From Oscillospiraceae bacterium (GTDB taxonomy: Bacteria > Bacillota > Clostridia > Oscillospirales > Oscillospiraceae): DNA of 33,957 bases. Positions 17,559-26,402 of the stretch are shown one piece after another. The DNA lies in the NCBI GenBank assembly GCA_015068365.1, contig SVKR01000180.1, forward strand, positions 1 to 33,957, given 5' to 3'. The stretch's first letter is position 1. The number at the start of each line of letters is the position of its first letter. The notes under the pieces were generated by a model. It saw only the letters and a list, made by a program, of their open reading frames with translations. It was not told the origin of the DNA and ran no database searches. The translations under genes were made by a program, and so were the position numbers.

Positions 17559-18599
17559 TTACAGGTCCCGGAACATACGGAAGGCCGTGGGCAGGGCGAT
17601 CTCCCGCTCCAGTTCCTCCCGGCTGACCCAGTGCAGCGCGCCCTCCGGCGCCGCGGCGCAGCGCAGGACAAAGCAGCGCATGTCCCACTCCACATGGGTG
17701 AACACATGGTGCCGGCGCGCCTCCCGCTCCAGCTCCCGGGGCGAAACGCCCCAGTCCTCCGCCAGCGCGACGGCCTGCGCCGGGTCCAGATGGCCCGGCA
17801 CATTGGGAAACTCCCAAAGCCCCGCCAGAAGCCCCTGCTCCGGCCGGCGGCGCACCGCCGTCATGCCGTCGCAGCGCAGCAGCAGCACGGTCCGCTCCTC
17901 GTGCCGCCGGGACTTTTTCTCCCGGCGCACGGGCAGGCTGCGCCAGCCGCCGTCCCGCGCGGCGCAGCGCCCCGCCAGCGGGCAGATGTGGCACGCGGGC
18001 GCGCCGTTCGGCAGGCACACCGTCGCCCCCAGCTCCATCAGCGCCTGGGTAAAGTCACCGCTCCGCCCGGCGGGATAGACTGCGGCCAGGGCCGCGCGCA
18101 CCTCGCGCTTCGTCCGCTCCTCGTCCACGCACGCGCGCAGGCCGGTACAGCGGGCGACGACGCGCAGCACGTTGCCGTCCACCGCGGGGGTGGGTGCGTC
18201 AAAGCAGATGGAGCAGATGGCCCCGGCGGTATAGTCCCCGATACCCGGCAGCGCGCGCACTTCGGCGAACTCCTGCGGAAATCTGCCGCCATACTGCGCC
18301 ATGATCGCCTGCGCCGCGGAGTGCAGCGCGCGCACACGGCTGTAATACCCGAGGCCCTCCCACAGCTTGCGCAGCGCGTCCGGGTCGGCCGCGGCCAGCG
18401 CAGGAATGTCCGGCACCGCGGCGAGGAAGCGGGCATAATAGCCCTTCACCGCCTCCACCCGCGTCTGCTGCAGCATGATCTCCGAAAGCCAGACGTGGTA
18501 CGGCTCCCGGTCGCTGCGCCAGGGCAGGGCGCGGGCATGCTGCGCATACCACGGCAGCAGCAGCCCCGGCAGGGCTGCCAATCGTTCTGCATCCATCAT
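17559..18599 (-). CDS. mutY: A/G-specific adenine glycosylase
   Basis: LPWRSDREPYHVWLSEIMLQQTRVEAVKGYYARFLAAVPDIPALA, LPGIGDYTAGAICSI, and the 4Fe-4S cluster CHICPLAGRC. Confidence 0.95.
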   Translation of the reverse strand: MMDAERLAALPGLLLPWYAQHARALPWRSDREPYHVWLSEIMLQQTRVEAVKGYYARFLAAVPDIPALAAADPDALRKLWEGLGYYSRVRALHSAAQAIMAQYGGRFPQEFAEVRALPGIGDYTAGAICSICFDAPTPAVDGNVLRVVARCTGLRACVDEERTKREVRAALAAVYPAGRSGDFTQALMELGATVCLPNGAPACHICPLAGRCAARDGGWRSLPVRREKKSRRHEERTVLLLRCDGMTAVRRRPEQGLLAGLWEFPNVPGHLDPAQAVALAEDWGVSPRELEREARRHHVFTHVEWDMRCFVLRCAAAPEGALHWVSREELEREIALPTAFRMFRDL

Positions 18600-18651
18600 A
18601 TCATGCTCCTGCCGCGGCGCGCTATGTTATTTGGTAATGACCGCGGCGCGG

Positions 18652-19047
18652 TCAATGCTTCTCCGTCTCCGTGACGCACTCGTTTTTGATCTCACCCACC
18701 AGCGCCTGCAGGCAGTCGATGACGCGCGGGCGGATGTCGCCGCCGACGAGGACATACATGATGTCGTCCCCCACCTGCAGCTCGCCCTCGTTCAGCCAGA
18801 CGCGGACAAAGCGGATGCCCTCCATGGCCTCTGCCCTGCGGATGGCGGCGGCGGTCTTTTCCGCGTCGTAGGAGAAGTACATGCCCGTCACGTCCGCGGC
18901 GGAGGCGTCCATGCCCCGGGCCTTTGCCTTGGCGCTGCGGCGCACGACGCCGTTGTGCAGCAGGAACATGCCGCAGTCGCTTGCCGCGGCGTCAGCCTTC
19001 GCTTCCCGCAGCCACTCGTCCGCGGAGGGGCGCTTCGTTTGGCTCAT
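18652..19047 (-). CDS. MoaE-like (molybdopterin synthase large subunit-like) protein, divergent
   Basis: GIRFVRVWLNEGELQVGDDIMYVLVGGDIRPRVIDCLQALVGEIKNE resembles the MoaE core; C-terminus lacks the usual PxWKxE motif. Confidence 0.65.
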   Translation of the reverse strand: MSQTKRPSADEWLREAKADAAASDCGMFLLHNGVVRRSAKAKARGMDASAADVTGMYFSYDAEKTAAAIRRAEAMEGIRFVRVWLNEGELQVGDDIMYVLVGGDIRPRVIDCLQALVGEIKNECVTETEKH

Positions 19048-19125
19048 CTTCCCTCGCCTCCAAATCTTTGTTACTGTCAGTTTACCGCAAAGCGCTTTGT
19101 GCGTCAACTTTTTTCGATTTTGTAT

Positions 19126-19154
19126 TTGCCATGGCGCACAAGCTATGCTATAGT
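19126..19154 (+). promoter_or_regulatory. Sigma-A-type promoter of the metV-rnfC2/metV/metF operon
   Basis: TTGCCA-N17-TATAGT upstream of 19263. Confidence 0.65.
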
Positions 19155-19262
19155 AAAAGTAGCGCGAATTATGGATGCCGCCCCGCCGCCGGAGTGTACC
19201 CGCCGGCAGCGAAAGCGCGGTTCCATGCGGCATAGCCCCAATTCAATAAGGAAGGTGAGAAA

Positions 19263-21233
19263 TTGGAGAACTACACCAAGTACAAGCTGAAGGGAATCGA
19301 CGAGCTTGCACAGCAGCTGGAGGGCAAGGACAACTTCTTTGTCATCGCCTGCAACAAGTGCTTCAAGGAATTTGAAGCCGTGGACGAGCCCGACTGTGAG
19401 GACTTCCTGCGCTTCGCCGCAGAAAGCGGGAAGACCATCACCACCAGCATCAAGTTCGATTTCCTCTGCAACAAGACCCAGACACTCCGCAAGCTGAAGG
19501 AATACAACCCCATTCCCGACGACACGGAGAACGTCGTCGTGATCTCCTGCGGTCTGGGCGTCCAGACCATGGCGGACGCGGTGGATCTGCCCGTGATCGC
19601 CGCGGCCAACTCCCTGAACTATACGGGACACCACGGCATGGCGCTGACGAAAAAGGCCTGCGACGCCTGCGCCCAGTGCTATCTGAACGTCACCGGCGGC
19701 ATCTGCCCCATCGTGGACTGCTCCAAGAGCCTGGTCAACGGCCAGTGCGGCGGCGCGAAGAACGGCAAGTGCGAAGTCAGTCCCGACAAGGACTGCGCCT
19801 GGGAGAAGATCAACGCCCGCCTGACGGCCCAGGGCCGCCTGGAGGAGTTCAAGAACCAGCCGGTACAGCTGCGTGACTACAACAAGATCAACTTCAAGGT
19901 CATCAACGACTACGTCCAGTCCATCCGTGAAGCCCGGTTTGACGGCTATTACGGCGGCGTTCACCCGGCCGAGCGCAAGGAGTTTGCCGAGGGCTGCGCC
20001 CTGGCGAAGTTCCCGGAGCCGGACGAGGTGGTCATCCCCATGGGCCAGCACATCGGCGCCCCCGCCAACCCGGTCGTCAAGGCCGGCGACCATGTGAAGG
20101 TCGGCCAGATCATCGGCGAGGCCGCCGGCTTCATCAGCGCCCCGGTGCACTCCAGCGTCAGCGGCACCGTCGTGGCGGTGGAGCCGCGCCTGCACCCCAT
20201 CCAGGGCACCGAGGCCATGGCCGTCGTCATCAGGAACGACAAGAAAAACGAGCTGGCTGACACCGTGAAGCCCCACGGCGATCTGGCCGGCCTCAACGCG
20301 GACGACATCATCAACATCGTGCGCGATGCCGGCATCGTCGGCATGGGCGGCGCCGGCTTCCCCACCTATGTCAAGCTGAAGCCCGGCAAGCCCATCGACG
20401 CCGTGCTCATCAACGCCTGCGAATGCGAGCCGCTGCTCACCGCGGACCACCGTGTCCTGCTGGAGCAGGCGGACGAGGTCATCTTCGGCCTGCAGGCCAT
20501 CCTCAAGGCGGTGGACGCCCCCAAGGGCTACATCGTCATCGAGGACAACAAGCCCGACGCCATCGAGCTGATGACCGCCAAAACCGAGGGTCTTGAGAAC
20601 ATCGAGGTGGTCACCGCCCGCACCAAGTACCCCCAGGGCGCTGAAAAGATGCTCATCAAGCGCGTGCTGGGCCGCAAGGTCCCCTCCGGCGGACTTCCGG
20701 CGGATGTCGGCGCCGTGGTCAGCAACGTCAGCACCGCCAAGGCCATCTGCGACGCCATCCGTACCGGCATGCCCCTCATCGAGCGTGTCGTGACCGTGAC
20801 GGGCGAGCGCATTGCCAAGCCCGGCAACTACATCGTCAAGGTGGGCACCTCCGTCAAGGCCCTCGTGGACTATTGCGGCGGCCTGACCGGCGACGACGTG
20901 ACCGTGAAGCTGGGCGGCCCGATGATGGGCTTTGCGCAGGCGGATCTGAACGTCCCTATTCTCAAGAGCTCCAACGGCGTCATCGCCTTTGACACGGACC
21001 ACACCGAGCCCGTGGCCTGCATCAAGTGCGGCCGCTGCGTGGACGTCTGCCCCATGGAGCTGGCCCCGCTGTACTTCCAGAAGTACGTGGACGACGGCGA
21101 CATCGAGGGCCTCAAGGCCAAGAACATCTTCGACTGCATGGAGTGCGGCTGCTGCGAGTACATCTGCTCGTCCAAGATCCCGCTGGTCAGCAAGATCAAG
21201 GCCGGCAAAAAAGCGGTAAAGGAGGCGAAGTGA
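19263..21233 (+). CDS. Fusion of a MetV-like (methylenetetrahydrofolate reductase C-terminal/Zn-FeS) domain with an RnfC-like NADH dehydrogenase/ferredoxin subunit (RnfC2)
   Basis: TTG start after aaggtgag; N-terminal CDACAQCYLNVTGGICPIVDCSKSLVNGQCGGAKNGKCE (MetV), then biotinyl-like PVHSSVSGTVVAVE, GIVGMGGAGFPTYVKL, CECEPLLTADHR, CIKCGRCVDVCPMEL...CMECGCCEYICSSKIPLV (RnfC). Confidence 0.9.
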   Translation: MENYTKYKLKGIDELAQQLEGKDNFFVIACNKCFKEFEAVDEPDCEDFLRFAAESGKTITTSIKFDFLCNKTQTLRKLKEYNPIPDDTENVVVISCGLGVQTMADAVDLPVIAAANSLNYTGHHGMALTKKACDACAQCYLNVTGGICPIVDCSKSLVNGQCGGAKNGKCEVSPDKDCAWEKINARLTAQGRLEEFKNQPVQLRDYNKINFKVINDYVQSIREARFDGYYGGVHPAERKEFAEGCALAKFPEPDEVVIPMGQHIGAPANPVVKAGDHVKVGQIIGEAAGFISAPVHSSVSGTVVAVEPRLHPIQGTEAMAVVIRNDKKNELADTVKPHGDLAGLNADDIINIVRDAGIVGMGGAGFPTYVKLKPGKPIDAVLINACECEPLLTADHRVLLEQADEVIFGLQAILKAVDAPKGYIVIEDNKPDAIELMTAKTEGLENIEVVTARTKYPQGAEKMLIKRVLGRKVPSGGLPADVGAVVSNVSTAKAICDAIRTGMPLIERVVTVTGERIAKPGNYIVKVGTSVKALVDYCGGLTGDDVTVKLGGPMMGFAQADLNVPILKSSNGVIAFDTDHTEPVACIKCGRCVDVCPMELAPLYFQKYVDDGDIEGLKAKNIFDCMECGCCEYICSSKIPLVSKIKAGKKAVKEAK

Positions 21234-21234
21234 G

Positions 21235-21855
21235 ATGCTGATTACCCAACTGAAAGACAGGGAGACCATTGAAGGTCTGATCCAGGGCAAAGCCTTTGTC
21301 ATCAACTGCCACGGCTGCAAGGAGGTCCACTTCCCCGTCAGCGAGGCTGAGGCGCTGCAGAAGGCGCTGGCCGAGGCCGGCAAGCTGACCGGCTGCATCA
21401 CCACGGACTACATCTGCAATGTGGAAAATCTCACCAAGCGCCTGGAAAAGCACGCTTCCGCCATTGCCGCGGCGGAGACCATTCTGGTCTTCTCCTGCGG
21501 TGTGGGCGTGCAGACGGTGGCAGACATGTTCGCCGACAAGCGCGTGTGCGCCTGCTGCGACACGCTGCCCATGCCCGGCTTCCAGGGCGTCACCCCGCTG
21601 GAGTATGACTGCGACCAGTGCGGCGAGTGCTACCTGAACCTGACCGGCGGCATCTGCCCCATCACCGCCTGCTCCAAGAGCCTGGTGAACGGCCAGTGCG
21701 GCGGCGCCAAGAACGGCAAGTGCGAGTGCGACGCCGGCATGGACTGCGGCTGGGAGCGCATTTACCAGCGTCTGAAAATGCTGGGCCGGCTGGACCTCAT
21801 CCAGAGCCCGGTACAGATTCGCAACTTCGCAACCGATCTCGAAGTTTCCAAGTAA
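21235..21855 (+). CDS. metV: Methylenetetrahydrofolate reductase C-terminal/zinc-binding subunit
   Basis: CDQCGECYLNLTGGICPITACSKSLVNGQCGGAKNGKCECDAGMDCGW, directly upstream of metF. Confidence 0.88.
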   Translation: MLITQLKDRETIEGLIQGKAFVINCHGCKEVHFPVSEAEALQKALAEAGKLTGCITTDYICNVENLTKRLEKHASAIAAAETILVFSCGVGVQTVADMFADKRVCACCDTLPMPGFQGVTPLEYDCDQCGECYLNLTGGICPITACSKSLVNGQCGGAKNGKCECDAGMDCGWERIYQRLKMLGRLDLIQSPVQIRNFATDLEVSK

Positions 21856-21887
21856 TCTGATTCTGAAAGGAATAGGAGAATAATAGA

Positions 21888-22766
21888 ATGAAAGTAACTG
21901 ATCTGTTTGCCAAAGGTGAATTTGTCGTCTCCGCCGAGGTCGGCCCCCCGAAGGGCTGCCACATCGAGGGCGTTGTCGAAGAGGCCAAGGAGTTCCTCAG
22001 CGGCATCAATGCCGTAAACGTCACGGACTGCCAGTCCTCCGTCATGCGCATGGGCTCTCTGGCCACCTGCATCAAGCTGAAGGAGGCCGGCCTGACCCCC
22101 ATCTTCCAGATGACCTGCCGTGACCGCAACCGCATCGCGCTGCAGTCCGACCTGCTCAGCGCCGCCGCCTTCGGCATCGAGAACCTGCTGCTGCTCACCG
22201 GCGACCACACCAAGCTGGGCGACCATCCCCAGGCCAAGCCCGTTTTCGACCTGGACAGCGTCTCCCTGATCCACGCCGTCAAGACCCTGGAGAGCGGCTA
22301 CGATCTGGCCGGCAACGAGCTGGTGGGCGAGCCTCCCAAGTTCGCCAAGGGCGCCGTGGTCTCCCCCTGCTCCGACAGCATCGACGCGCAGCTTGCCAAG
22401 ATGGAGCGCAAGGTGCTGGCCGGCGCGGAGTATTTCCAGACCCAGGCCGTCTATGAGCCGGAGAAGTTCATCGCCTTCATGGAAAAGGCCAAGCAGTTCG
22501 GCAAGCCCGTGCAGCTCGGCATCGTCATCCCGAAGAACGCCGGCATGTGCCGCTACATGAACAAGAACGTGGCCGGCATCTCCATCCCCGAGGACATGAT
22601 CAACGAGCTGGCCGCCGACAAGGAGGCCGCCAAGGCCGGCATCACCGGCGTGGCGATCGCTGCGCGCATCATCCGCGCCTGCAAGGACTACTGCCAGGGC
22701 GTCCACATCATGGCCATGGGCTGGGAGTCCAAGGTCCCCGGTCTGCTGGAGCAGGCCGGCCTGTGA
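21888..22766 (+). CDS. metF: Methylenetetrahydrofolate reductase
   Basis: KGEFVVSAEVGPPKG, QMTCRDRNRIALQSDLLSAAAFGIENLLLLTGDH, DLDSVSLI, QTQAVYEPEKFIAFMEKAK: MTHFR TIM barrel. Confidence 0.94.
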   Translation: MKVTDLFAKGEFVVSAEVGPPKGCHIEGVVEEAKEFLSGINAVNVTDCQSSVMRMGSLATCIKLKEAGLTPIFQMTCRDRNRIALQSDLLSAAAFGIENLLLLTGDHTKLGDHPQAKPVFDLDSVSLIHAVKTLESGYDLAGNELVGEPPKFAKGAVVSPCSDSIDAQLAKMERKVLAGAEYFQTQAVYEPEKFIAFMEKAKQFGKPVQLGIVIPKNAGMCRYMNKNVAGISIPEDMINELAADKEAAKAGITGVAIAARIIRACKDYCQGVHIMAMGWESKVPGLLEQAGL

Positions 22767-22790
22767 TCGGCAAACCCCAGAGTTTCAACC

Positions 22791-22820
22791 AAAAAGAGGC
22801 CGCGGATGCGGCCTCTTTTT
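22791..22820 (+). terminator. Rho-independent terminator after metF
   Basis: aaaaagaggccgc ggat gcggcctcttttt. Confidence 0.8.
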
Positions 22821-22845
22821 GATGAGGAAAGGACGGCAATCCGCC

Positions 22846-23463
22846 ATGATTCGCAACATTCTCTTCGACATGGGCAGCGTGCTGGTGCGCTTTGAGCCGG
22901 CGGAGTTCATCGCCCGCATGGGCATCACCGGCGCTGACGCCGAGGCACTGCGCCTGGAGGTGTTCCGCAGCGCCGACTGGGTGCGCCTGGACCGGGGCGT
23001 TTTCACCCAGCGCCAGGCCATCGACGCTGTCTGTGCCCGCCTGCCCGCCCATCTGCACGCCGCGGCGGAGCAGCTTGTGCTGCACTGGGACGCTGAGCGC
23101 CCGGAGGTCCCCGGCATGTTCGAGCTGGTGCAGGAGCTGGCCGGGCAGGGCTACACCCTCTACCTGCTCACCAACGCCTCCATCCGCCACAGGGAATATT
23201 GGCCGCGCTTTCGCTTCGCGCCCTATTTCGGCGAGCGCATCATGCTCTCCGCCCAGTGGCAGCTGATGAAGCCGGAACGGGAATTCTATGAAAAGGCCGT
23301 CTCCCTGCTGGGCTTTGACCCGGCGGAGAGCGTTTTTATCGACGACCAGCCCACCAACATCGAGGGGGCGGAGCGCTGCGGCATCCCCGGCATCGTCTTC
23401 CACGGCGATGTGGCCCTGCTGCGCCGCCGCCTGCGGGAAAAGGGCGTGGACATCGCCCCGTGA
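22846..23463 (+). CDS. HAD-superfamily hydrolase (subfamily IA)
   Basis: MIRNILFDMGSVLVRF (DxxxS/V variant), LLTNAS, KPEREFYEKAVSLLGFDPAESVFIDDQPTNIEGAERCGIPGI. Confidence 0.9.
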   Translation: MIRNILFDMGSVLVRFEPAEFIARMGITGADAEALRLEVFRSADWVRLDRGVFTQRQAIDAVCARLPAHLHAAAEQLVLHWDAERPEVPGMFELVQELAGQGYTLYLLTNASIRHREYWPRFRFAPYFGERIMLSAQWQLMKPEREFYEKAVSLLGFDPAESVFIDDQPTNIEGAERCGIPGIVFHGDVALLRRRLREKGVDIAP

Positions 23464-23481
23464 CAGGCACAGCCTATAAGG

Positions 23482-23518
23482 AAACCGCGCAGAGCGTAAC
23501 AGCTCTACGCGGTTTTTT
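23482..23518. terminator. Rho-independent terminator between convergent genes
   Basis: aaaccgcgcagagcgtaacagctctacgcggtttttt. Confidence 0.8.
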
Positions 23519-23528
23519 CGTTTTGTTC

Positions 23529-26402
23529 TCACTTCAGCAGCACGTCGGACAGGGTCTCCATCACGTTTTTCATGTTGATGGGCTTGGCGATGTGGCCGTT
23601 CATGCCCGCGGCGCGGGCGGCGGCGATGTCCTCGCTGTAGGCCTTGGCGGTCAGCGCCACGATGGGGATGTCTGCCAGGGCGCTGTTGCGCAGCGAGCGG
23701 ATAAGCCGCGCGGCGCTGTAGCCGTTCTTGATCGGCATTTCGATGTCCATCAGCACGGCGTCATAGTACCCGGGGACGGAGGCGGCGATGCGCTCCACGG
23801 CGTCCTCGCCGTTTTCGGCGGTGTCCACCAGGAAGCCGGCCTCCTCCAGAAGCTGGCGGGCCACATCGCGGTTGTCCGGGTCGTCCTCCACCAGCAGCAG
23901 GCGCATGCCCGCAAAGGCGGACTCCGCGGGCTTTTCGCCGGTCGCGGCGGTGGCGGCGGCCTCCGGGTCGATGGGCAGGGACACGTTGACCACGAACTCC
24001 GAGCCCTTGCCCTTCTCGGAGATGACCTCGATGGTGCCGCCCATCAGTTCCACGATGCTCTTGGTGATGGCGGTGCCGAGGCCGGTGCCCTGGATGTTCT
24101 CCACGGTCTCGGTCTTCTCGCGCTCATAGGCCTCAAAGACCTTGGCGGCAAACTCCGGGCTCATGCCGATGCCCGTGTCCTTCACGCTGAGGCAGTACGC
24201 CGCCCGGTCGTCCTCCCGCCCGGTCTGGCGCAGCGTGACGGTGACGCTGCCGCCCTCGGGCGTGAATTTGTAGGCGTTGCTGATGAGGTTCAGCAGCACA
24301 CGGTTGAGGCGGTTTTTGTCGCAGAGCACCTGCACATCCTCGGCATCGCAGGTGACGGTGTATTGCAGATGCTTCGTCTCCATCTGGGTGGAGAACAGAT
24401 CCTCCACCTCGCCCATCATCCGGCGCAGATCGGTGGGCACGGGCATCAGTTCCATGCGCCCGCTCTCGATGCGGCTCATCTCCAGAACGTCGTTGATGAG
24501 GGCCAGCAGATGGTCGCTGGAGGCCTCAATCTTCCCCAGGTAGTCCCGCACCCGGGGCGTGAGGTCCTTTTCCCGCTTCGCCAGCGTCACATAGCCGATG
24601 ATGGCGTTCATCGGCGTGCGGATGTCGTGGCTCATGTTGGACAGGAAGTTGGTCTTCGCCTGGCTGCTCTGCTGGGCGATGGTCTTGTCCGCCTCCGCGC
24701 TCTGGTGGCGCTTGCGGACGGTGGAATAGATGTGGAAGATGATCAGCAGTGCGATCAGGATCATCACGAACTGGATGATCGTGTTGCGGATGATCATGCT
24801 GGTGACCATTTCAAAGCGCCTTGTCAGCACGTCCGGCGAGCGGGTGCCCGTGAAGCCCAGCTCCCTCACCGCGACGTTGGTCGCGTTGCGGGTGGTGCCC
24901 AAAATCCAGACCATGGATGTGAAGAAAATAAGCAGCAGCAGCACGATCCAGATCGCCGGGCTCTTGCCCATCCGCCCGGCCTTGTCGGCCCGGAAGATCA
25001 GCAGGAAGCACACAAAGCCCAGCACGGCCCAGGACATGAGGATCAGATAGGATTCATTGGACAGCGTGGACACCGGCAGCAGGTTGGGGATCAGGAAATA
25101 GAGCAGAAAGCCCAGGGAAATCAGCGTTCCGGCAGCGCCGGTGACGATCGTGCGGGTGCGCCCCTCCTCCGCGGCCATTTTCAGCGCGGCGGCGGAGGTG
25201 TAGGCATAGGCGATGGTGACGCCGATGGTGTTGACATCCACGATCCAGCCGATGGCCGCGCGCCCCAGGAAGGGAATCGGCAGGGAGACCGCAAGCAAAA
25301 ACCAGATGGCGCAGGCCGGCACGCCGCGGCGGTTCAGCACAGCGACGCGCTTCGGCAGCATATCGCTGCGGCCCATAGCGAAAAGCAGGCGGCTGGCCGC
25401 CGTCATGTTGCCCGCCAGCCCGGTCAAAATCGCGGCGGCGGCCGCCACGCCCAGCACCGCAAGGCCCGGCTTGCCCAGCGCGGTATAGACGCCGTAGAAG
25501 GTGGGCAGCCCCTCCAGCCCGCTGCGCTCCCCCAAAGAGCGGATATAGTCCACCCAGGTATGCGCCCCCGCCGGCAGCGCCGAAACGGCGGTCAGCGCCA
25601 GCAGAATGTAGGCCACGGCGGAGGTGATCAGCGCGATGATGAGGATCAGCAGGATCTTTTTCATCGGAAAACGAAATTCCTCCGCGCTGTTGGAGACGGA
25701 CTCAAAGCCCGCGAAGGCCCACGGGGCCAGGAACACGATGAACAAGATGCCGATGCCGGGTACATGCTCCGGGGAGAAGGGCGGCTCCAGTGCCGCGGCC
25801 GCGCCGGTCTCCTGCCGGAAGAAGGAGGCGAAGAAGGCAAACAGCACCCCGGCGATCAGCAGCAGCGCCATCACCACCTGGGCCGCGGCGGCCACCCTTG
25901 TGCCCTGCAGGCACAGCAGCGTGCACAGCAGCAGCGCCGCGAGCGACAGCAGAATTTCGCCCAGATACACGTCGTATCCCGCGATGGAATAGTGGAAGCC
26001 GAAGCACAGCGCGTCGCCGAAGAGATTGCGGCAGATGAGCGGCAGCGCCGTGGCATTGGCCCAGATGATGGCCAGATAGACCAGGCCCAGAAACCACGAG
26101 GCCAGAAAGCCGTGGTCATAGCCGAAGGCCTTGGAGGCATACTGGAAGGTGCCGCCGGCGTCGGGGCAGCGATTCATCAAATAGGTGTAATTGACGCCGA
26201 TAAGCAGCATCACCGCCGCGCCGATGACGATGCCCAGCGCGGTGCCGACAGGCCCGGCGATGGGCAGGAAGGTGGTGCCGGGCATGACGAACGCGCCCCA
26301 GCCCACGCTGCAGCCGAAGGACAGCGCCCAGGCCGACAGCGGCGTCAGCGCCCTGCGCAGGCGCATGGCGCCCTCCGCGCTGCCTGCTTGCCCTTTTGTC
26401 AT
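23529..26402 (-). CDS. Amino-acid permease (APC superfamily) fused to histidine kinase (HisKA-HATPase) and receiver domain
   Basis: N-terminal GWGAFVMPGTTFLPIAGPVG..., about 14 TM; NFLSNMSHDIRTPMNAIIGYV (H-box), N box NLISNAYKFTPEGG, DTGIGMSPE, GTGLGTAI; C-terminal REC with YYDAVLMDIEMPIKNGYSAARLIR...ALTAKA. ATG 26402 overlaps the upstream stop (ATGA). Confidence 0.93.
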   Translation of the reverse strand: MTKGQAGSAEGAMRLRRALTPLSAWALSFGCSVGWGAFVMPGTTFLPIAGPVGTALGIVIGAAVMLLIGVNYTYLMNRCPDAGGTFQYASKAFGYDHGFLASWFLGLVYLAIIWANATALPLICRNLFGDALCFGFHYSIAGYDVYLGEILLSLAALLLCTLLCLQGTRVAAAAQVVMALLLIAGVLFAFFASFFRQETGAAAALEPPFSPEHVPGIGILFIVFLAPWAFAGFESVSNSAEEFRFPMKKILLILIIALITSAVAYILLALTAVSALPAGAHTWVDYIRSLGERSGLEGLPTFYGVYTALGKPGLAVLGVAAAAAILTGLAGNMTAASRLLFAMGRSDMLPKRVAVLNRRGVPACAIWFLLAVSLPIPFLGRAAIGWIVDVNTIGVTIAYAYTSAAALKMAAEEGRTRTIVTGAAGTLISLGFLLYFLIPNLLPVSTLSNESYLILMSWAVLGFVCFLLIFRADKAGRMGKSPAIWIVLLLLIFFTSMVWILGTTRNATNVAVRELGFTGTRSPDVLTRRFEMVTSMIIRNTIIQFVMILIALLIIFHIYSTVRKRHQSAEADKTIAQQSSQAKTNFLSNMSHDIRTPMNAIIGYVTLAKREKDLTPRVRDYLGKIEASSDHLLALINDVLEMSRIESGRMELMPVPTDLRRMMGEVEDLFSTQMETKHLQYTVTCDAEDVQVLCDKNRLNRVLLNLISNAYKFTPEGGSVTVTLRQTGREDDRAAYCLSVKDTGIGMSPEFAAKVFEAYEREKTETVENIQGTGLGTAITKSIVELMGGTIEVISEKGKGSEFVVNVSLPIDPEAAATAATGEKPAESAFAGMRLLLVEDDPDNRDVARQLLEEAGFLVDTAENGEDAVERIAASVPGYYDAVLMDIEMPIKNGYSAARLIRSLRNSALADIPIVALTAKAYSEDIAAARAAGMNGHIAKPINMKNVMETLSDVLLK

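Noticed and set aside
17524-18018. N-terminal extension of the corrinoid protein ORF (388 aa version)
   Set aside because: The extension is the shifted frame of mutY; the corrinoid fold starts at ATG 17523.
19143-21404. 753-aa minus-strand ORF opposite metV-rnfC2
   Set aside because: Antisense shadow frame; the plus strand has conserved RnfC/MetV motifs.
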